A DNA stretch of 64,000 nt from Microbacterium sp. AZCO (GTDB taxonomy: Bacteria; Actinomycetota; Actinomycetes; Actinomycetales; Microbacteriaceae): assembly GCF_039614715.1 (NCBI RefSeq), contig NZ_CP154857.1, positions 4,030,001 to 4,094,000 on the forward strand. The letters run 5' to 3'. Position numbers and translations under genes: made by a program. Position 1 is the stretch's first letter, and every line of letters starts with the position of its first letter. Shown here piece by piece: positions 24,435 through 33,096 of the stretch. The notes under the pieces were generated by a model. The model did not search any database, had not been told where the DNA came from, and saw only the letters and a program-made list of their open reading frames with translations.

Positions 24435-26606
24435 TCAGGAGAGGGCGGTGAGCTCGACGACGGTCGAGCGCTGGGGGAGCTGGACGGGCGGGCGCAGGCC
24501 GATGGTCGCGAGTTCGCGACCCGTCAGCACGACGCCCTGGGTCGCCCATTCCAGGGCGGACTGTCCGGCGTCCTCGTAGGGCTGTCCGGGGGAGAGCACC
24601 TGAACGCGGTACCGGCGAGCCGGATCGAGGCCCGGCATCCTGATCCGTCCCGGCGGGTAGGCGACCGTGGTCTCGACCTGCGTGATCGTGAAGAAGGCGG
24701 CTGCCGCGTCCTCCGCGACGATGCCGCGCACGTCGATCCCGGGGTCGGTGCCGTCGACGTCGACCGTGCGGCCCGTCGCAACGAGCGGGCGCACGCGCTT
24801 GGCGAGGGCGACCCACTCCGCGACCCGCTCGCGCGTCTCGGGCGCAGCGGACGTGAGGTCCCACTCGACCCCGAAGTGCCCGAAGAGGGCGACGGCGGCG
24901 CTCAGACCGAGGCCGACGGCACGCCCCGACGAGTGGACGACGGGACTCGTGAGGTGCATGCCCATGAGCTCGGGCGGCACGACGAGGGCCGTGTGGCGCT
25001 GATTCGCGAGGCGCTCCAGCGGGTCGAGGCTGTCGCTCGTCCAGATGCGGTCGGTGCGGTCCAGGATGCCGAGATCGACGCGGGCGCCGCCCGAGGCGCA
25101 GCTCTCGATCTCGAGCCCGGGGTGCGCGGCCTTGAGCTCGTCGATGAGGCGGTACACGGCGAGCGTGTGGTCGTGCACGCGGGCGACGCCCTCGGGGCCG
25201 GAGCCGGCGTCGACGAGGTCACGGTTGTGGTCCCACTTGAGGTACGCGATCTCGTGCTCGTCGAGGATCGCGTGCAGGCGCTCCGCGATGTAGGCGTAGG
25301 CCTCGGGGTGCGCGAGGTCGAGCACCTGCTGCTGGCGCGCTGACGGCGGCAGCTGCATGCGGCCGCGGAGGATCCAGTCGGGGTGCGAGCGCGCGAGGTC
25401 GCTGTCGGGGTTGATCATCTCGGGCTCGACCCAGAGGCCGAACTCCATGCCGAGCCCGCGCACGTGCCGGATGAGGGGATGCAGGCCCTCCGGCCACACC
25501 GTCTCGTCGACGTACCAGTCGCCGAGGCCCTTGGTGTCGTCGCGACGGCCCGCGAACCACCCGTCGTCGAGGACGAACCGCTCGATCCCGGCCTGGGCCG
25601 CGGCATCCGCGAGCTGGCTCAGCTTCTCGAGCGAGTGGTCGAAATAGACGGCCTCCCACGTGTTGAGGGTCACGGGGCGGGGCCGTCGCGGGTGCTGCGG
25701 GCGCCGGCGCCACTCGTCGTGGAAGCGGTGCGACAGCTCGGTGAGTCCGTCGCCCCATGAGCCGATGACCCACGGGGACGCGAGCGAGGTGCCCGGCGCG
25801 AGGACGATCTCACCGGCGCCGAGCAGCTCGCCGCCCGCGAGGAAGGCCTCACCCGTGACGACGCGCTCGGCGAGCACGCGGTGATTGCCGCTCCAGGCGA
25901 CGTGGATGCCGTGCACGCGGCCCGTCTCGAAGCCGAAGCCGGGGCGTCCCGCCGCGAGGAGGAGCGTCGCGTCGGCGCCGGGTCGACCGCGCCGGCTCTC
26001 GCGCAGGTGCGTGCCGAAGGTGAACTCGCGCCGCTGCGGCGTGCGCTCGCGGAGGTGGCGGCCGGTCGTGTCGAGGAGCTCGGTCGCGTCCCACGGGACG
26101 GGGAAGAAGAGCTGCAGCGACTGCACGGTGTACGGCGTCTCGCCGGTGTTGCGCACCGTCAGGCGCTGGTGGAAGAGGCCGCTCGGGCCGACCCGCAGCT
26201 CGAGCTGCGCCGCGAGGCGGGACTCGCCGTCCACGAGGGCGAGCGACGCCCGGTGGTCGTTCGCCTGGATGCCGGCGACGTCGAAGCGTGCGCTGAAGCC
26301 CGCCCCCGAGCGGTGGCCTTCCAGCCCGGGGGTGCCCAGCCATCCTCCGGCGGGGGTGGGGATCACCGTGAGCCGCGCCGTCTCGTCCAGCCCGCCGGAG
26401 ACGCGCTGGGGCCGGGCGGCGAGGGCGAGCGAGCCGAGCGACTCGTCCGGGGAATCGACGAGCTCCTCGCCCCAGTGGACGATCGCCGGCGTGGGCGAGG
26501 CGTCGAGGTCGATCACGACGCTCGTGCCGCCGCGGCGGAGGTGGAGGACGCGGGAGGTGGCGGAGACGGGGGCGTCGGCGTCGAGCGCCCGGTCGGTGGA
26601 GTGCAT
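24435..26606 (-). CDS. GH36 alpha-galactosidase
   Basis: This 723-residue cytosolic enzyme has the GH36 layout: an N-terminal beta-supersandwich (about 1-320), a (beta/alpha)8 barrel and a C-terminal beta domain. The nucleophile aspartate is in YLKWDHNRD (about residue 457) and the acid/base aspartate in WTSDSLDPLER (about 525). WEAVYFDHSLEKL, FVLDDGWFAGRRDD and FGLWVEPEMINPDSDL are family signatures. It cleaves terminal alpha-galactose. I chose the ATG at 26606 because a -35/-10 pair ends only 7 nt upstream and no Shine-Dalgarno precedes the ATG, which suggests a leaderless start. It heads the operon with the importer. Confidence 0.93.
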   Translation of the reverse strand: MHSTDRALDADAPVSATSRVLHLRRGGTSVVIDLDASPTPAIVHWGEELVDSPDESLGSLALAARPQRVSGGLDETARLTVIPTPAGGWLGTPGLEGHRSGAGFSARFDVAGIQANDHRASLALVDGESRLAAQLELRVGPSGLFHQRLTVRNTGETPYTVQSLQLFFPVPWDATELLDTTGRHLRERTPQRREFTFGTHLRESRRGRPGADATLLLAAGRPGFGFETGRVHGIHVAWSGNHRVLAERVVTGEAFLAGGELLGAGEIVLAPGTSLASPWVIGSWGDGLTELSHRFHDEWRRRPQHPRRPRPVTLNTWEAVYFDHSLEKLSQLADAAAQAGIERFVLDDGWFAGRRDDTKGLGDWYVDETVWPEGLHPLIRHVRGLGMEFGLWVEPEMINPDSDLARSHPDWILRGRMQLPPSARQQQVLDLAHPEAYAYIAERLHAILDEHEIAYLKWDHNRDLVDAGSGPEGVARVHDHTLAVYRLIDELKAAHPGLEIESCASGGARVDLGILDRTDRIWTSDSLDPLERLANQRHTALVVPPELMGMHLTSPVVHSSGRAVGLGLSAAVALFGHFGVEWDLTSAAPETRERVAEWVALAKRVRPLVATGRTVDVDGTDPGIDVRGIVAEDAAAAFFTITQVETTVAYPPGRIRMPGLDPARRYRVQVLSPGQPYEDAGQSALEWATQGVVLTGRELATIGLRPPVQLPQRSTVVELTALS

Positions 26607-26613
26607 GAGGTTA

Positions 26614-26642
26614 GTTCTACCACGAAAATAATTCGGCAACAA
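26614..26642 (-). promoter_or_regulatory. Promoter of the alpha-galactosidase operon, probably leaderless
   Basis: On the minus strand TTGTTG (26642-26637) and TAGAAC (26619-26614) are separated by 17 nt, and the ATG follows 7 nt after the -10 box. The spacer contains AATTATTTTCG, an A/T-rich stretch that stands out and carries CGAA/TTCG half-sites, plausible for the divergent ROK regulator. The assignment is by spacing and position only. Confidence 0.6.
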
Positions 26643-26692
26643 GAGCCGAGTCAGAACCACGCGAAGCCGAACTTCGATGGCTGATTCGTGCC

Positions 26693-27832
26693 ATGATGAA
26701 AGGAATCGAGGGGATGCGGATGCTGACGGACAGCGAAAAGGCGCTCGCGCGTGCCGTGCTCATCCACGGCCCCATCTCGCGCAGCGCCCTTACGACGCGC
26801 CTCGGTCTCTCGCCGGCGAGCCTCACGCGCCTCGCCAAGCCCTTCCTCGATCAGGGTCTGCTGGTGGAGCTCGACGACAGCGCCGATGGATCCGTCGGGC
26901 GTCCCGTGCGTCCCCTCGACGTGGCCGACATCGGCCGCTTCGCCGGTGTGAAGATCACCGGCGACGCGCTCCACGTGGTCGCGACGGACGTCCGCGCGTC
27001 CCTGCTCGCCACGACATCGCACCCCCTCCGCAGCCACGATCCGGCGGCCGTCGCCGACGAGGTCGCCGCGGCGGTCGCCGACCTCGGGCTCGGGAGCCTC
27101 ACGGGGGTCGGCATCTCGCTCGGCGGCTCGGTGCGCGACGGCGTCTCGGAGTTCGCGCCCTTCCTCGGCTGGAAGGATGTCGCGTTCGGCGCGCTCGTCG
27201 AGGAGCGGGTCGTGGCCCCCGTCTCGCTCGAGAACGACGTGGTCGCGCTCGCCGAGGCCGAGCGGTGGTTCGGGCGGGGGCGTGGCATCCCGGGCTTCTC
27301 GGTCATCACGATCGGCGCGGGCATCGGATACGGGCTGGTCGTCCACGGCGAGGTCGTGCGCTCCCGCGAAGCGGGTGTCGGACTCGGCGGCCACATTCCG
27401 CTGAGCGCCGTCGGGCCCGTCTGCCAGCAGGGCCATCGCGGCTGCGCCGAGGCGATGCTCACCTCGGGGTCGATCGCGGGCCAGGTCTCGGCATCCCTCC
27501 AGCGCTCCGTCGGCTACGACGAGGCGCTCGCGCTCGCGTCGGCGGGCGATCCCGCCGCGCGCGCCGTGGTGGATGCCGCGGCCGACGCCCTCGGACGCCT
27601 GGTCGCGCTCGCCGCCAACCTCACGCTGCAGCCCGCGGCCGTGCTCGCGGGCGAGGGGATCGGTCTGTTCACGGTGGCCGAGGAGCGCGTGCGCGCCGCG
27701 ATCGCCGCCGACCGCGATCCGCGCGCCGATCCGATAGAGCTGTACATCGACGACTCGGGCTTCACCGCGTGGGCGCGCGGAGCCGCCGCGGTCGCGATCC
27801 AGGCCGCGGTCGATCGGCTGCGGCTGGACTGA
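26693..27832 (+). CDS. ROK family transcriptional regulator
   Basis: A winged-helix N-terminus (ARAVLIHGPISRSALTTRLG, then LSPASLTRLAKPFL) precedes a ROK sugar-kinase-like domain. The structural zinc motif CQQGHRGCAE is present, but the ATP-binding motif is not intact, as expected for repressors. The longest form is 379 residues; in-frame ATGs at 26714 and 26720 are alternatives. The last has GAGGGG 6 nt upstream and starts directly before the HTH, so it may be the true start. The gene diverges from the alpha-galactosidase operon and precedes an alpha-glucosidase gene, and probably represses both with a sugar as inducer. Confidence 0.88.
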   Translation: MMKGIEGMRMLTDSEKALARAVLIHGPISRSALTTRLGLSPASLTRLAKPFLDQGLLVELDDSADGSVGRPVRPLDVADIGRFAGVKITGDALHVVATDVRASLLATTSHPLRSHDPAAVADEVAAAVADLGLGSLTGVGISLGGSVRDGVSEFAPFLGWKDVAFGALVEERVVAPVSLENDVVALAEAERWFGRGRGIPGFSVITIGAGIGYGLVVHGEVVRSREAGVGLGGHIPLSAVGPVCQQGHRGCAEAMLTSGSIAGQVSASLQRSVGYDEALALASAGDPAARAVVDAAADALGRLVALAANLTLQPAAVLAGEGIGLFTVAEERVRAAIAADRDPRADPIELYIDDSGFTAWARGAAAVAIQAAVDRLRLD

Positions 27833-27909
27833 CCCCCCGACAGGCTCGGGGACCACCCCTCGACATGCTCGGGGACCGCCCCTCGACAGGCTCGGGGACC
27901 ACCCCTCGG
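27833..27909. repeat. Three tandem 23-bp repeats plus a partial copy
   Basis: Units at 27833-27855, 27856-27878 and 27879-27901 follow the consensus CCCCTCGACAGGCTCGGGGA plus CCA, with one or two changes each, and a partial copy ends at 27909. The core is the same CTCGACA.GCTCGGGGACC found in the 10.3-11.1 kb array. They fill the gap between the ROK gene and the alpha-glucosidase gene, before its Shine-Dalgarno site. Confidence 0.85.
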
Positions 27910-27930
27910 GATCTCTGCTGGAAGGACAAG

Positions 27931-29682
27931 ATGACCAACCCGCTCACCGACCCCGCGACCGCTCCCTGGTGGACGGGCGCCGTCGTCTACCAGATCTATC
28001 CGCGCTCGTTCCAGGACTCGAACGGCGACGGCATCGGCGACCTCCGCGGCGTGCTGGAGCGCATCGACCACCTGGTCGAGCTGGGCGTCGACGTCGTGTG
28101 GTTCTCGCCGATCTACCGCAGCCCGCAGGACGACAACGGCTACGACATCAGCGACTACCAGGACGTCGATCCGCTGTTCGGCACCCTCGACGACCTCGAT
28201 GACGTCGTGACCGCCCTGCACGACCGCGGCATCAAGGTCGTGATGGACCTCGTGGTCAACCACACGAGCGACGAGCACCCGTGGTTCGTCGAGTCGCGCT
28301 CGTCGAGGGACAGTCCGAAGCGCGACTGGTACTGGTGGCGCCCCGCGCGTCCCGGCACGGTCGCGGGCGAGCCCGGCGCGGAGCCGACGAACTGGGGCTC
28401 GTTCTTCTCCGGTCCGACGTGGGCGTGGGATGAGGCGACGGGCGAGTACTACCTGCACCTCTTCAGCCGCAAGCAGCCCGACCTCAATTGGGAGAACCCC
28501 GAAGTGCGCGAGGCGGTGTACGCCATGATGCGCTGGTGGCTCGACCGCGGGATCGACGGCTTCCGCATGGACGTCATCAACCTCATCTCCAAGCGCTTCG
28601 GACCCGACAGCTCGCTCGCCGACGGGATCGTGACGGTCGGTCCGTACGGCGACGCGGGCCCTCTCACGACGAACGGCCCGCGGCTGCACGAGTTCCTGCA
28701 GGAGATGAGCCAGGAGGTCTTCGCGGGCCGACGGAGCGGACTGCTGCTCGTGGGCGAGACGCCCGGCGCGACGATCGACGACGGCCGCCTACTCACCGAT
28801 CCCGCGCGCCGCGAGCTCGACATGATCTTCACCTTCGAGCACATGGGCATCGACCACGGCCCCGCGGGGCGGTTCGACGTCGTGCCGCTCGACCTGGTCC
28901 AGCTCAAGGCCACGATGGCGCGCTGGCAGACGGGACTGCAGGAGGCCGGGTGGAACTCCCTGTACTGGGAGAACCACGACCAGCCCCGCATCGTCTCGCG
29001 CTTCGGCGACGACGGCGAATACCGCCGGGAGTCCGCGACGATGCTCGCGACCGTCCTGCATCTGCACCGCGGGACCCCGTACGTCTACCAGGGCGAAGAG
29101 CTCGGCATGACGAACGCGCATTTCACGTCGTTCGCGTCGTACCGCGACATCGAGTCGCTGCGGTACGTCGCGCAGGCCCGCGCCCTCGGACACGTCAGCG
29201 ACGATCAGCTGCTGAAGGGCCTCGCCGACGGCAGCCGCGACAACGCCAGGACGCCGGTGCAGTGGGATGCCTCGCCCGAGGCCGGCTTCACGACCGGCAC
29301 GCCGTGGATCGCGGTCAACCCCAACCACCGCAGCCTCAACGCGGAGGCGGAGCGGGCGGACGAGGCATCCGTCTTCCACCACTACCGCCGCCTCATCGCC
29401 TTGCGGCACGCGGACCCGGTCGTGCGGTTCGGCGACTTCGCGCTGCTGCTGGCCGACGACCCCGACGTCTACGCGTTCACGCGCACGCTCGGCACGGGCG
29501 GGCTCGTCGTCGCCGCGAACTTCCGCGGCCACGCGCGGACCGTGGACCTCGGCATCGATCTGACGGGCGGGGAGCTCGTGATCGGCAACTATCCCGACAG
29601 CACCGTCCCGCCCGGCGCGGGTGTCGTGACGCTGCGGCCGTGGGAGGCCGTCGTCGTGAGGGTGGCCGATCGGGCGGAGTGA
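27931..29682 (+). CDS. GH13 alpha-glucosidase (oligo-1,6-glucosidase type)
   Basis: This 583-residue cytosolic GH13 enzyme starts YQIYPRSFQDSNGDGIGDL, typical of the alpha-glucosidase/oligo-1,6-glucosidase subfamilies. The catalytic residues are the nucleophile Asp in GFRMDVINL (about 212), the acid/base Glu in LLVGETPG (about 273) and the transition-state Asp in ENHDQPR (about 350). The conserved MDLVVNHTSDEHPWF region and calcium-type loop DSNGDGIGD are present. GGAAGGA precedes the ATG. It hydrolyses alpha-glucosidic ends of short oligosaccharides or sucrose-type substrates; the linkage cannot be fixed from the sequence alone. It follows the ROK gene in the same direction. Confidence 0.9.
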   Translation: MTNPLTDPATAPWWTGAVVYQIYPRSFQDSNGDGIGDLRGVLERIDHLVELGVDVVWFSPIYRSPQDDNGYDISDYQDVDPLFGTLDDLDDVVTALHDRGIKVVMDLVVNHTSDEHPWFVESRSSRDSPKRDWYWWRPARPGTVAGEPGAEPTNWGSFFSGPTWAWDEATGEYYLHLFSRKQPDLNWENPEVREAVYAMMRWWLDRGIDGFRMDVINLISKRFGPDSSLADGIVTVGPYGDAGPLTTNGPRLHEFLQEMSQEVFAGRRSGLLLVGETPGATIDDGRLLTDPARRELDMIFTFEHMGIDHGPAGRFDVVPLDLVQLKATMARWQTGLQEAGWNSLYWENHDQPRIVSRFGDDGEYRRESATMLATVLHLHRGTPYVYQGEELGMTNAHFTSFASYRDIESLRYVAQARALGHVSDDQLLKGLADGSRDNARTPVQWDASPEAGFTTGTPWIAVNPNHRSLNAEAERADEASVFHHYRRLIALRHADPVVRFGDFALLLADDPDVYAFTRTLGTGGLVVAANFRGHARTVDLGIDLTGGELVIGNYPDSTVPPGAGVVTLRPWEAVVVRVADRAE

Positions 29683-29689
29683 GCGTCGG

Positions 29690-31162
29690 TCAGGACCCGG
29701 GCGCGGTCGGCGCCGCGGCGCTCGCGATGCGCTCGACGAGGCGACTCGTCGAATGGGCGGCGATGAAGTCGAGGATGCGCACCTCGCCCCCGTACGCCTG
29801 CACGATCGCCGTCTCGTCGAGCATCTCGGGGGTGTAGTCGCCGCCCTTCACGTAGAGCTCGGGCTCGAGCTCGGCGAGGAGGGCGGCGGGGGAGTCGCCC
29901 GAGAACACCACGACGTAGTCGACGCAGGCGAGGGCGGCGACGACGCGCGCGCGGTCGGCGACGGGGCTCACGGGTCGGCCGGGCCCCTTGAGCCGCCGCA
30001 CCGACGCGTCGTCGTTGAGCGCGACGACGAGGACGTCACCCTGCGCCTTGGCCTGTTCGAGGTGCGCCGCATGACCCGGATGCAGCAGGTCGAAGCATCC
30101 ATTCGTGAACACGATCCGCAACCGGCGCGCGCGGGCCTCGGCGACGGCGGCCGAGAGCGTCGCGAGGTCGACGATGTGCGAGGCGCTCTCGCTCGCAGCC
30201 GCGAGATCGGCCAGCGTGCACACGGTCGTCCCGGGGCGCGACACCGCGACGTCGGCGGCGCCCTGCGCGAAGTCGCACGCCTCGGCGAGGCTCGCGCCGA
30301 GGGCGCAGGCGACCGTGAACCCCGCAGCGAACGTGTCGCCGGCGCCGATCGTCTGCCCGTCCGGCACGGGATGGGCCACCGTGCGATGCGCGACGCGGGC
30401 GTTCTGCAGGAGGAGCGTGCCGTCGCGGTCGAGGGTCACGACGACCGCCGTCGAGCCGGACGTCTCGTGCAGCCGCGGCGCGCAGGCCGCGACGGCGGAG
30501 ACGCGCCTGGGCCCCTCGGGGAGGGGTCGCTCGAGCAGCGTCGACGCCTCATCGGCGTTGGGCAGCACGACGTCGGGATGCACGCGCGCCCAGGGCCGCA
30601 GGTCGTGCGCGTCGACGATGAGCCGCCCGGGCCGGGTCGCCGTCAGCACGTCGAGCGCCGCCTCGTCGAACAGACCTGTGCCGTAGTCGCAGACGAGCAG
30701 CGTCTCGGCGCGCGCGGCGCGCGCGAGCGCGGCGAGCCAGGCGGCCCGGTCGGCGGGGTCCAGCGGGTCGTGGGTCGCGGCATCCAATCGCACGATCATC
30801 TGGTCGTTGCCCACGACGCGGGTCTTGCTCGTCGTCGCCCCGCGGGTGCGCACGACCCAGTCCGCGGTGTCGACGCCCTCGCCGCCGAGGAGCCGTGCGA
30901 GCGCGCGCCCCTCGTCGTCGTCTCCGACGACAGTCGTGAAGCGCACCCGCGCGCCGAGCGCCGCGAGGTTGGCCGCGGTGTTCGCCGCGCCGCCCGGTCG
31001 CTCGTCGGCGGCGCCCACCTCGACGACCGGCACGGGACCCTCGCGGCTCAGCCGGCGCACGCCTCCGCGAAGCCACCGGTCGAGCATCGCGTCGCCCGCG
31101 ACGACGACCTGCGGGGGTGTCGAGCGGGCGAGCGCGAGGAGTTCTGCCGGCGCGTGTGCCAT
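29690..31162 (-). CDS. hldE: Bifunctional D-beta-D-heptose 7-phosphate kinase / 1-phosphate adenylyltransferase (HldE), copy 1
   Basis: This 490-residue two-domain enzyme has a PfkB-type kinase (RPGGAANTAANLAALGA near residue 55; IGAGDTFAAGF near 290). The kinase is fused to a cytidylyltransferase-like nucleotidyltransferase (FTNGCFDLLHPGH near 365; LNDDASVRRLKGPGRP; YVKGGDYTPE). HldE phosphorylates C1 of heptose 7-phosphate and later adenylates heptose 1-phosphate. All key motifs are intact and the length matches Gram-negative HldE. I use the ATG at 31162, which lies 9 nt after a SigB-like -10 element. It diverges from a GT9 gene and converges with the alpha-glucosidase gene 7 bp away. Confidence 0.9.
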   Translation of the reverse strand: MAHAPAELLALARSTPPQVVVAGDAMLDRWLRGGVRRLSREGPVPVVEVGAADERPGGAANTAANLAALGARVRFTTVVGDDDEGRALARLLGGEGVDTADWVVRTRGATTSKTRVVGNDQMIVRLDAATHDPLDPADRAAWLAALARAARAETLLVCDYGTGLFDEAALDVLTATRPGRLIVDAHDLRPWARVHPDVVLPNADEASTLLERPLPEGPRRVSAVAACAPRLHETSGSTAVVVTLDRDGTLLLQNARVAHRTVAHPVPDGQTIGAGDTFAAGFTVACALGASLAEACDFAQGAADVAVSRPGTTVCTLADLAAASESASHIVDLATLSAAVAEARARRLRIVFTNGCFDLLHPGHAAHLEQAKAQGDVLVVALNDDASVRRLKGPGRPVSPVADRARVVAALACVDYVVVFSGDSPAALLAELEPELYVKGGDYTPEMLDETAIVQAYGGEVRILDFIAAHSTSRLVERIASAAAPTAPGS

Positions 31163-31171
31163 GTGGCCGGA

Positions 31172-31200
31172 GTACCCGCGAGACGGCCGAGGCAAACGTC
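31172..31200 (-). promoter_or_regulatory. SigB/SigF-like promoter of hldE copy 1
   Basis: On the minus strand GACGTTTGCC (31200-31191) contains GTTT at 31197-31194. Sixteen bases later stands GGGTAC (31177-31172), and the ATG follows 9 nt after that. The actinobacterial group-3 sigma consensus is about GTTT (or GNNT), 14-17 nt, then GGGTAC/T. The ten-base GACGTTTGCC recurs at the same distance before gmhB. A gene for such a sigma factor lies at 39994-40707. Confidence 0.65.
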
Positions 31201-31213
31201 TCCGACGCGTTTG
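31193..31213. promoter_or_regulatory. CAAACG/CGTTTG inverted repeat in divergent promoter
   Basis: CAAACG at 31193-31198 and CGTTTG at 31208-31213 form an inverted repeat with a 9-nt centre. It overlaps the -35 element of hldE copy 1 and may bind a regulator of the divergent hldE/GT9 pair. Confidence 0.4.
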
Positions 31214-31290
31214 GGCAGGTGCTTCACGGGGAACCAAGGGGGTCATGGATGCCTCCGCGGCAGGCGGGCAGTCGGGCGAGAGGAGCGGCC

Positions 31291-32409
31291 ATGAAGGGCT
31301 GGGGAGCGCAGATCGAGGAGCGATTCGACGGCGTGGAGCGGATCGCCGTGCTGCGCGGCGGCGGCCTCGGCGATCTGCTCTTCGCCCTTCCCGCGATCGA
31401 CGCGCTCGCGGCGGCGTATCCGGGCGCCGAGATCGAGCTGCTCGGCACGCCGCTGCACCGCGCCCTGCTCGAGGGGCGTCCAGGGCCCGTCACCCGCGTC
31501 GAGATCCTGCCGCGTGCGAAGGGCGTCTACGGCGACGTCGACGACCCGCTCGCGATCGAGCTCTTCCGCGACCACATGCGCACCGACGGCATCGACCTCG
31601 CGTGCCAGCTGCACGGCGGCGGCCGCTTCTCCAATCCCTTCCTGCTGAGCCTCGGCGCACGCCACACCGTCGGGACCAGAACCGAGGATGCCGCTCCCCT
31701 CGAGCGCTCGCTGCCGTACCGCTACTACCAGCACGAGGTCTTCCGCTGGCTCGAGACCGTCGCGCTCGCCGGCGCCGCGTCGCTCGGCCACGAGCCGCGG
31801 GTCGAGGTGCGGGAGACGGAGCGCCTGGGCGCCCTCGACCTCCTCGGAGCCGGACCGGAGCCGCTCGTCGTCGTGCACCCCGGTGCGACCGACCCGCGGC
31901 GCCGCTGGCCGGCCGAGCGCTTCGCCGAGATCGCCGGCCGGTGCGCGGGCGAGGGCCTGCGGGTCGTGGTCGTGGGCGACGGCACGGATGCCGCGGCCGG
32001 CGAGGCGATCGCGGCGGGGGCCGGGGCGGGCGATGCCGTCGTCTCGCTCGCGGGCCGGCTGTCGCTCGGCGAGCTCGCGGGCCTCCTCGCCGTCGCGGAC
32101 GTCTTCGTGGGCAACGACAGCGGGCCGCGCCATCTCGCCCAGGCCGTCGGGACCGCGACGGTCGGGCTGTTCTGGTTCGGCAACCTCGTCAACGGCGGCC
32201 CGATGACGCGGGCGCGGCAGCGCGTGCATCTGTCGTTCACGACGCACTGCCCCGTGTGCGGACGCGACGTGACGCAGGTCGGGTGGGTCGCGGAGCGCTG
32301 CGAGCACGACCCGTCGTTCCTCACCGGCATCGACGTCGACGCGGTCTACGACGACGTGCGCGACCTCGCCGTCACGGCCACGAGGGCTCTTCTTCCGGGC
32401 AGACGATGA
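31291..32409 (+). CDS. GT9 family glycosyltransferase (ADP-heptose:glycan heptosyltransferase type)
   Basis: This 372-residue GT-B protein has the GT9 N-terminal motif IAVLRGGGLGDLLFALPAID. The C-terminal donor-site block follows: VVHPGATDPRRRWPAERFAEIA, then VFVGNDSGPRHLAQAVG. A Cys-containing tail like that of WaaF/WaaC relatives (HCPVCGRDV...RCEHDPSFLTGI) is present. The ATG at 31291 has GAGAGGAG upstream; a longer frame lacks a ribosome site. GT9 enzymes transfer heptose or related sugars from nucleotide donors, and the neighbouring hldE supports ADP-heptose. The 3' end overlaps the convergent SDR gene by 38 nt. Confidence 0.88.
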   Translation: MKGWGAQIEERFDGVERIAVLRGGGLGDLLFALPAIDALAAAYPGAEIELLGTPLHRALLEGRPGPVTRVEILPRAKGVYGDVDDPLAIELFRDHMRTDGIDLACQLHGGGRFSNPFLLSLGARHTVGTRTEDAAPLERSLPYRYYQHEVFRWLETVALAGAASLGHEPRVEVRETERLGALDLLGAGPEPLVVVHPGATDPRRRWPAERFAEIAGRCAGEGLRVVVVGDGTDAAAGEAIAAGAGAGDAVVSLAGRLSLGELAGLLAVADVFVGNDSGPRHLAQAVGTATVGLFWFGNLVNGGPMTRARQRVHLSFTTHCPVCGRDVTQVGWVAERCEHDPSFLTGIDVDAVYDDVRDLAVTATRALLPGRR

Positions 32410-33064
32410 CCTCGCGCAGCTCGACGCCCTGTGGCCTCGTCAGTGCGAAGAGAATCGTCTCGGCGGCATCCCGCGCGTCGATCAGCTTCGCGTCTGCGCC
32501 CGGCTTGTAGCGGTCTTCGCGGCCGTCGAAGAAGCGGGTGTCCATGCCGGCGGGATACACCGTCGTCACGCCGAGACGGCCCTTCGTCTCGATCGCGAGC
32601 GCACGCGAGAACCCGACGACGCCGAACTTCGAGGCGCAGTAGGCGGTGGCGTCGGGGAACACGCGCAGCCCGAGCGACGAGGCGATCGTGACGACCCGCC
32701 CGTGCCGCTTCAGCAGCGACGGCAGCGCGGCGCGCACGACGGCGACCGTGCCGAGCAGGTTGACCGCGACGATCCGCTCCCAGACGTCGCCGGCGAGATC
32801 GCCGAAGGGTGCCGGGCGGTCGATTCCGGCGGCTGTCACGACGGCGTCGAAGCCGCCGACGTCGGCGGCGATCTCGGTCACCAGCTGCTCGACCGCACGG
32901 GTGTCCGAGACGTCGCACACATGGCTGTACGGGTGGTCGGATGCTGCGACGTCGAGCACGACGGGCCTGCCGCCCGCCGCCCCCACAGCCGCGGCGACGG
33001 CGGCGCCGAGACCCGACGCCCCTCCCGTGACGAGGACGGTGCCGAGTGGGCGCGATGCAGTCAT
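32372..33064 (-). CDS. Short-chain dehydrogenase/reductase (classical SDR)
   Basis: This 230-residue classical SDR has TGGASGLGAAVAAAVG as cofactor loop, the NAG-equivalent AAGID, Ser in ASSLG and the YCASK catalytic pair. It is too short, and lacks the extended-SDR features, for the ADP-heptose epimerase HldD. The specific substrate is unknown. It is the last gene of the leftward heptose operon, 32 nt after hldE copy 2, with AGGAG seven nt before the ATG. Its coding end runs 38 nt into the convergent GT9 gene. Confidence 0.85.
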   Translation of the reverse strand: MTASRPLGTVLVTGGASGLGAAVAAAVGAAGGRPVVLDVAASDHPYSHVCDVSDTRAVEQLVTEIAADVGGFDAVVTAAGIDRPAPFGDLAGDVWERIVAVNLLGTVAVVRAALPSLLKRHGRVVTIASSLGLRVFPDATAYCASKFGVVGFSRALAIETKGRLGVTTVYPAGMDTRFFDGREDRYKPGADAKLIDARDAAETILFALTRPQGVELREVIVCPEEEPSWP

Positions 33065-33096
33065 GATGGTGCTCCTGTTCGATGTGCGGACGCCGG

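Noticed and set aside
24435..26606. GH36 protein as GH27 or raffinose synthase
   Set aside because: The full 720-residue layout with an N-terminal supersandwich and the KWDHNRD and SDSLD motifs fits bacterial GH36 alpha-galactosidase, not the shorter GH27 enzymes or plant-type raffinose synthases.
32372..33064. SDR gene as the ADP-heptose epimerase HldD
   Set aside because: HldD is an extended SDR of about 310 residues. This protein is a 230-residue classical SDR without the extended C-terminal substrate domain.
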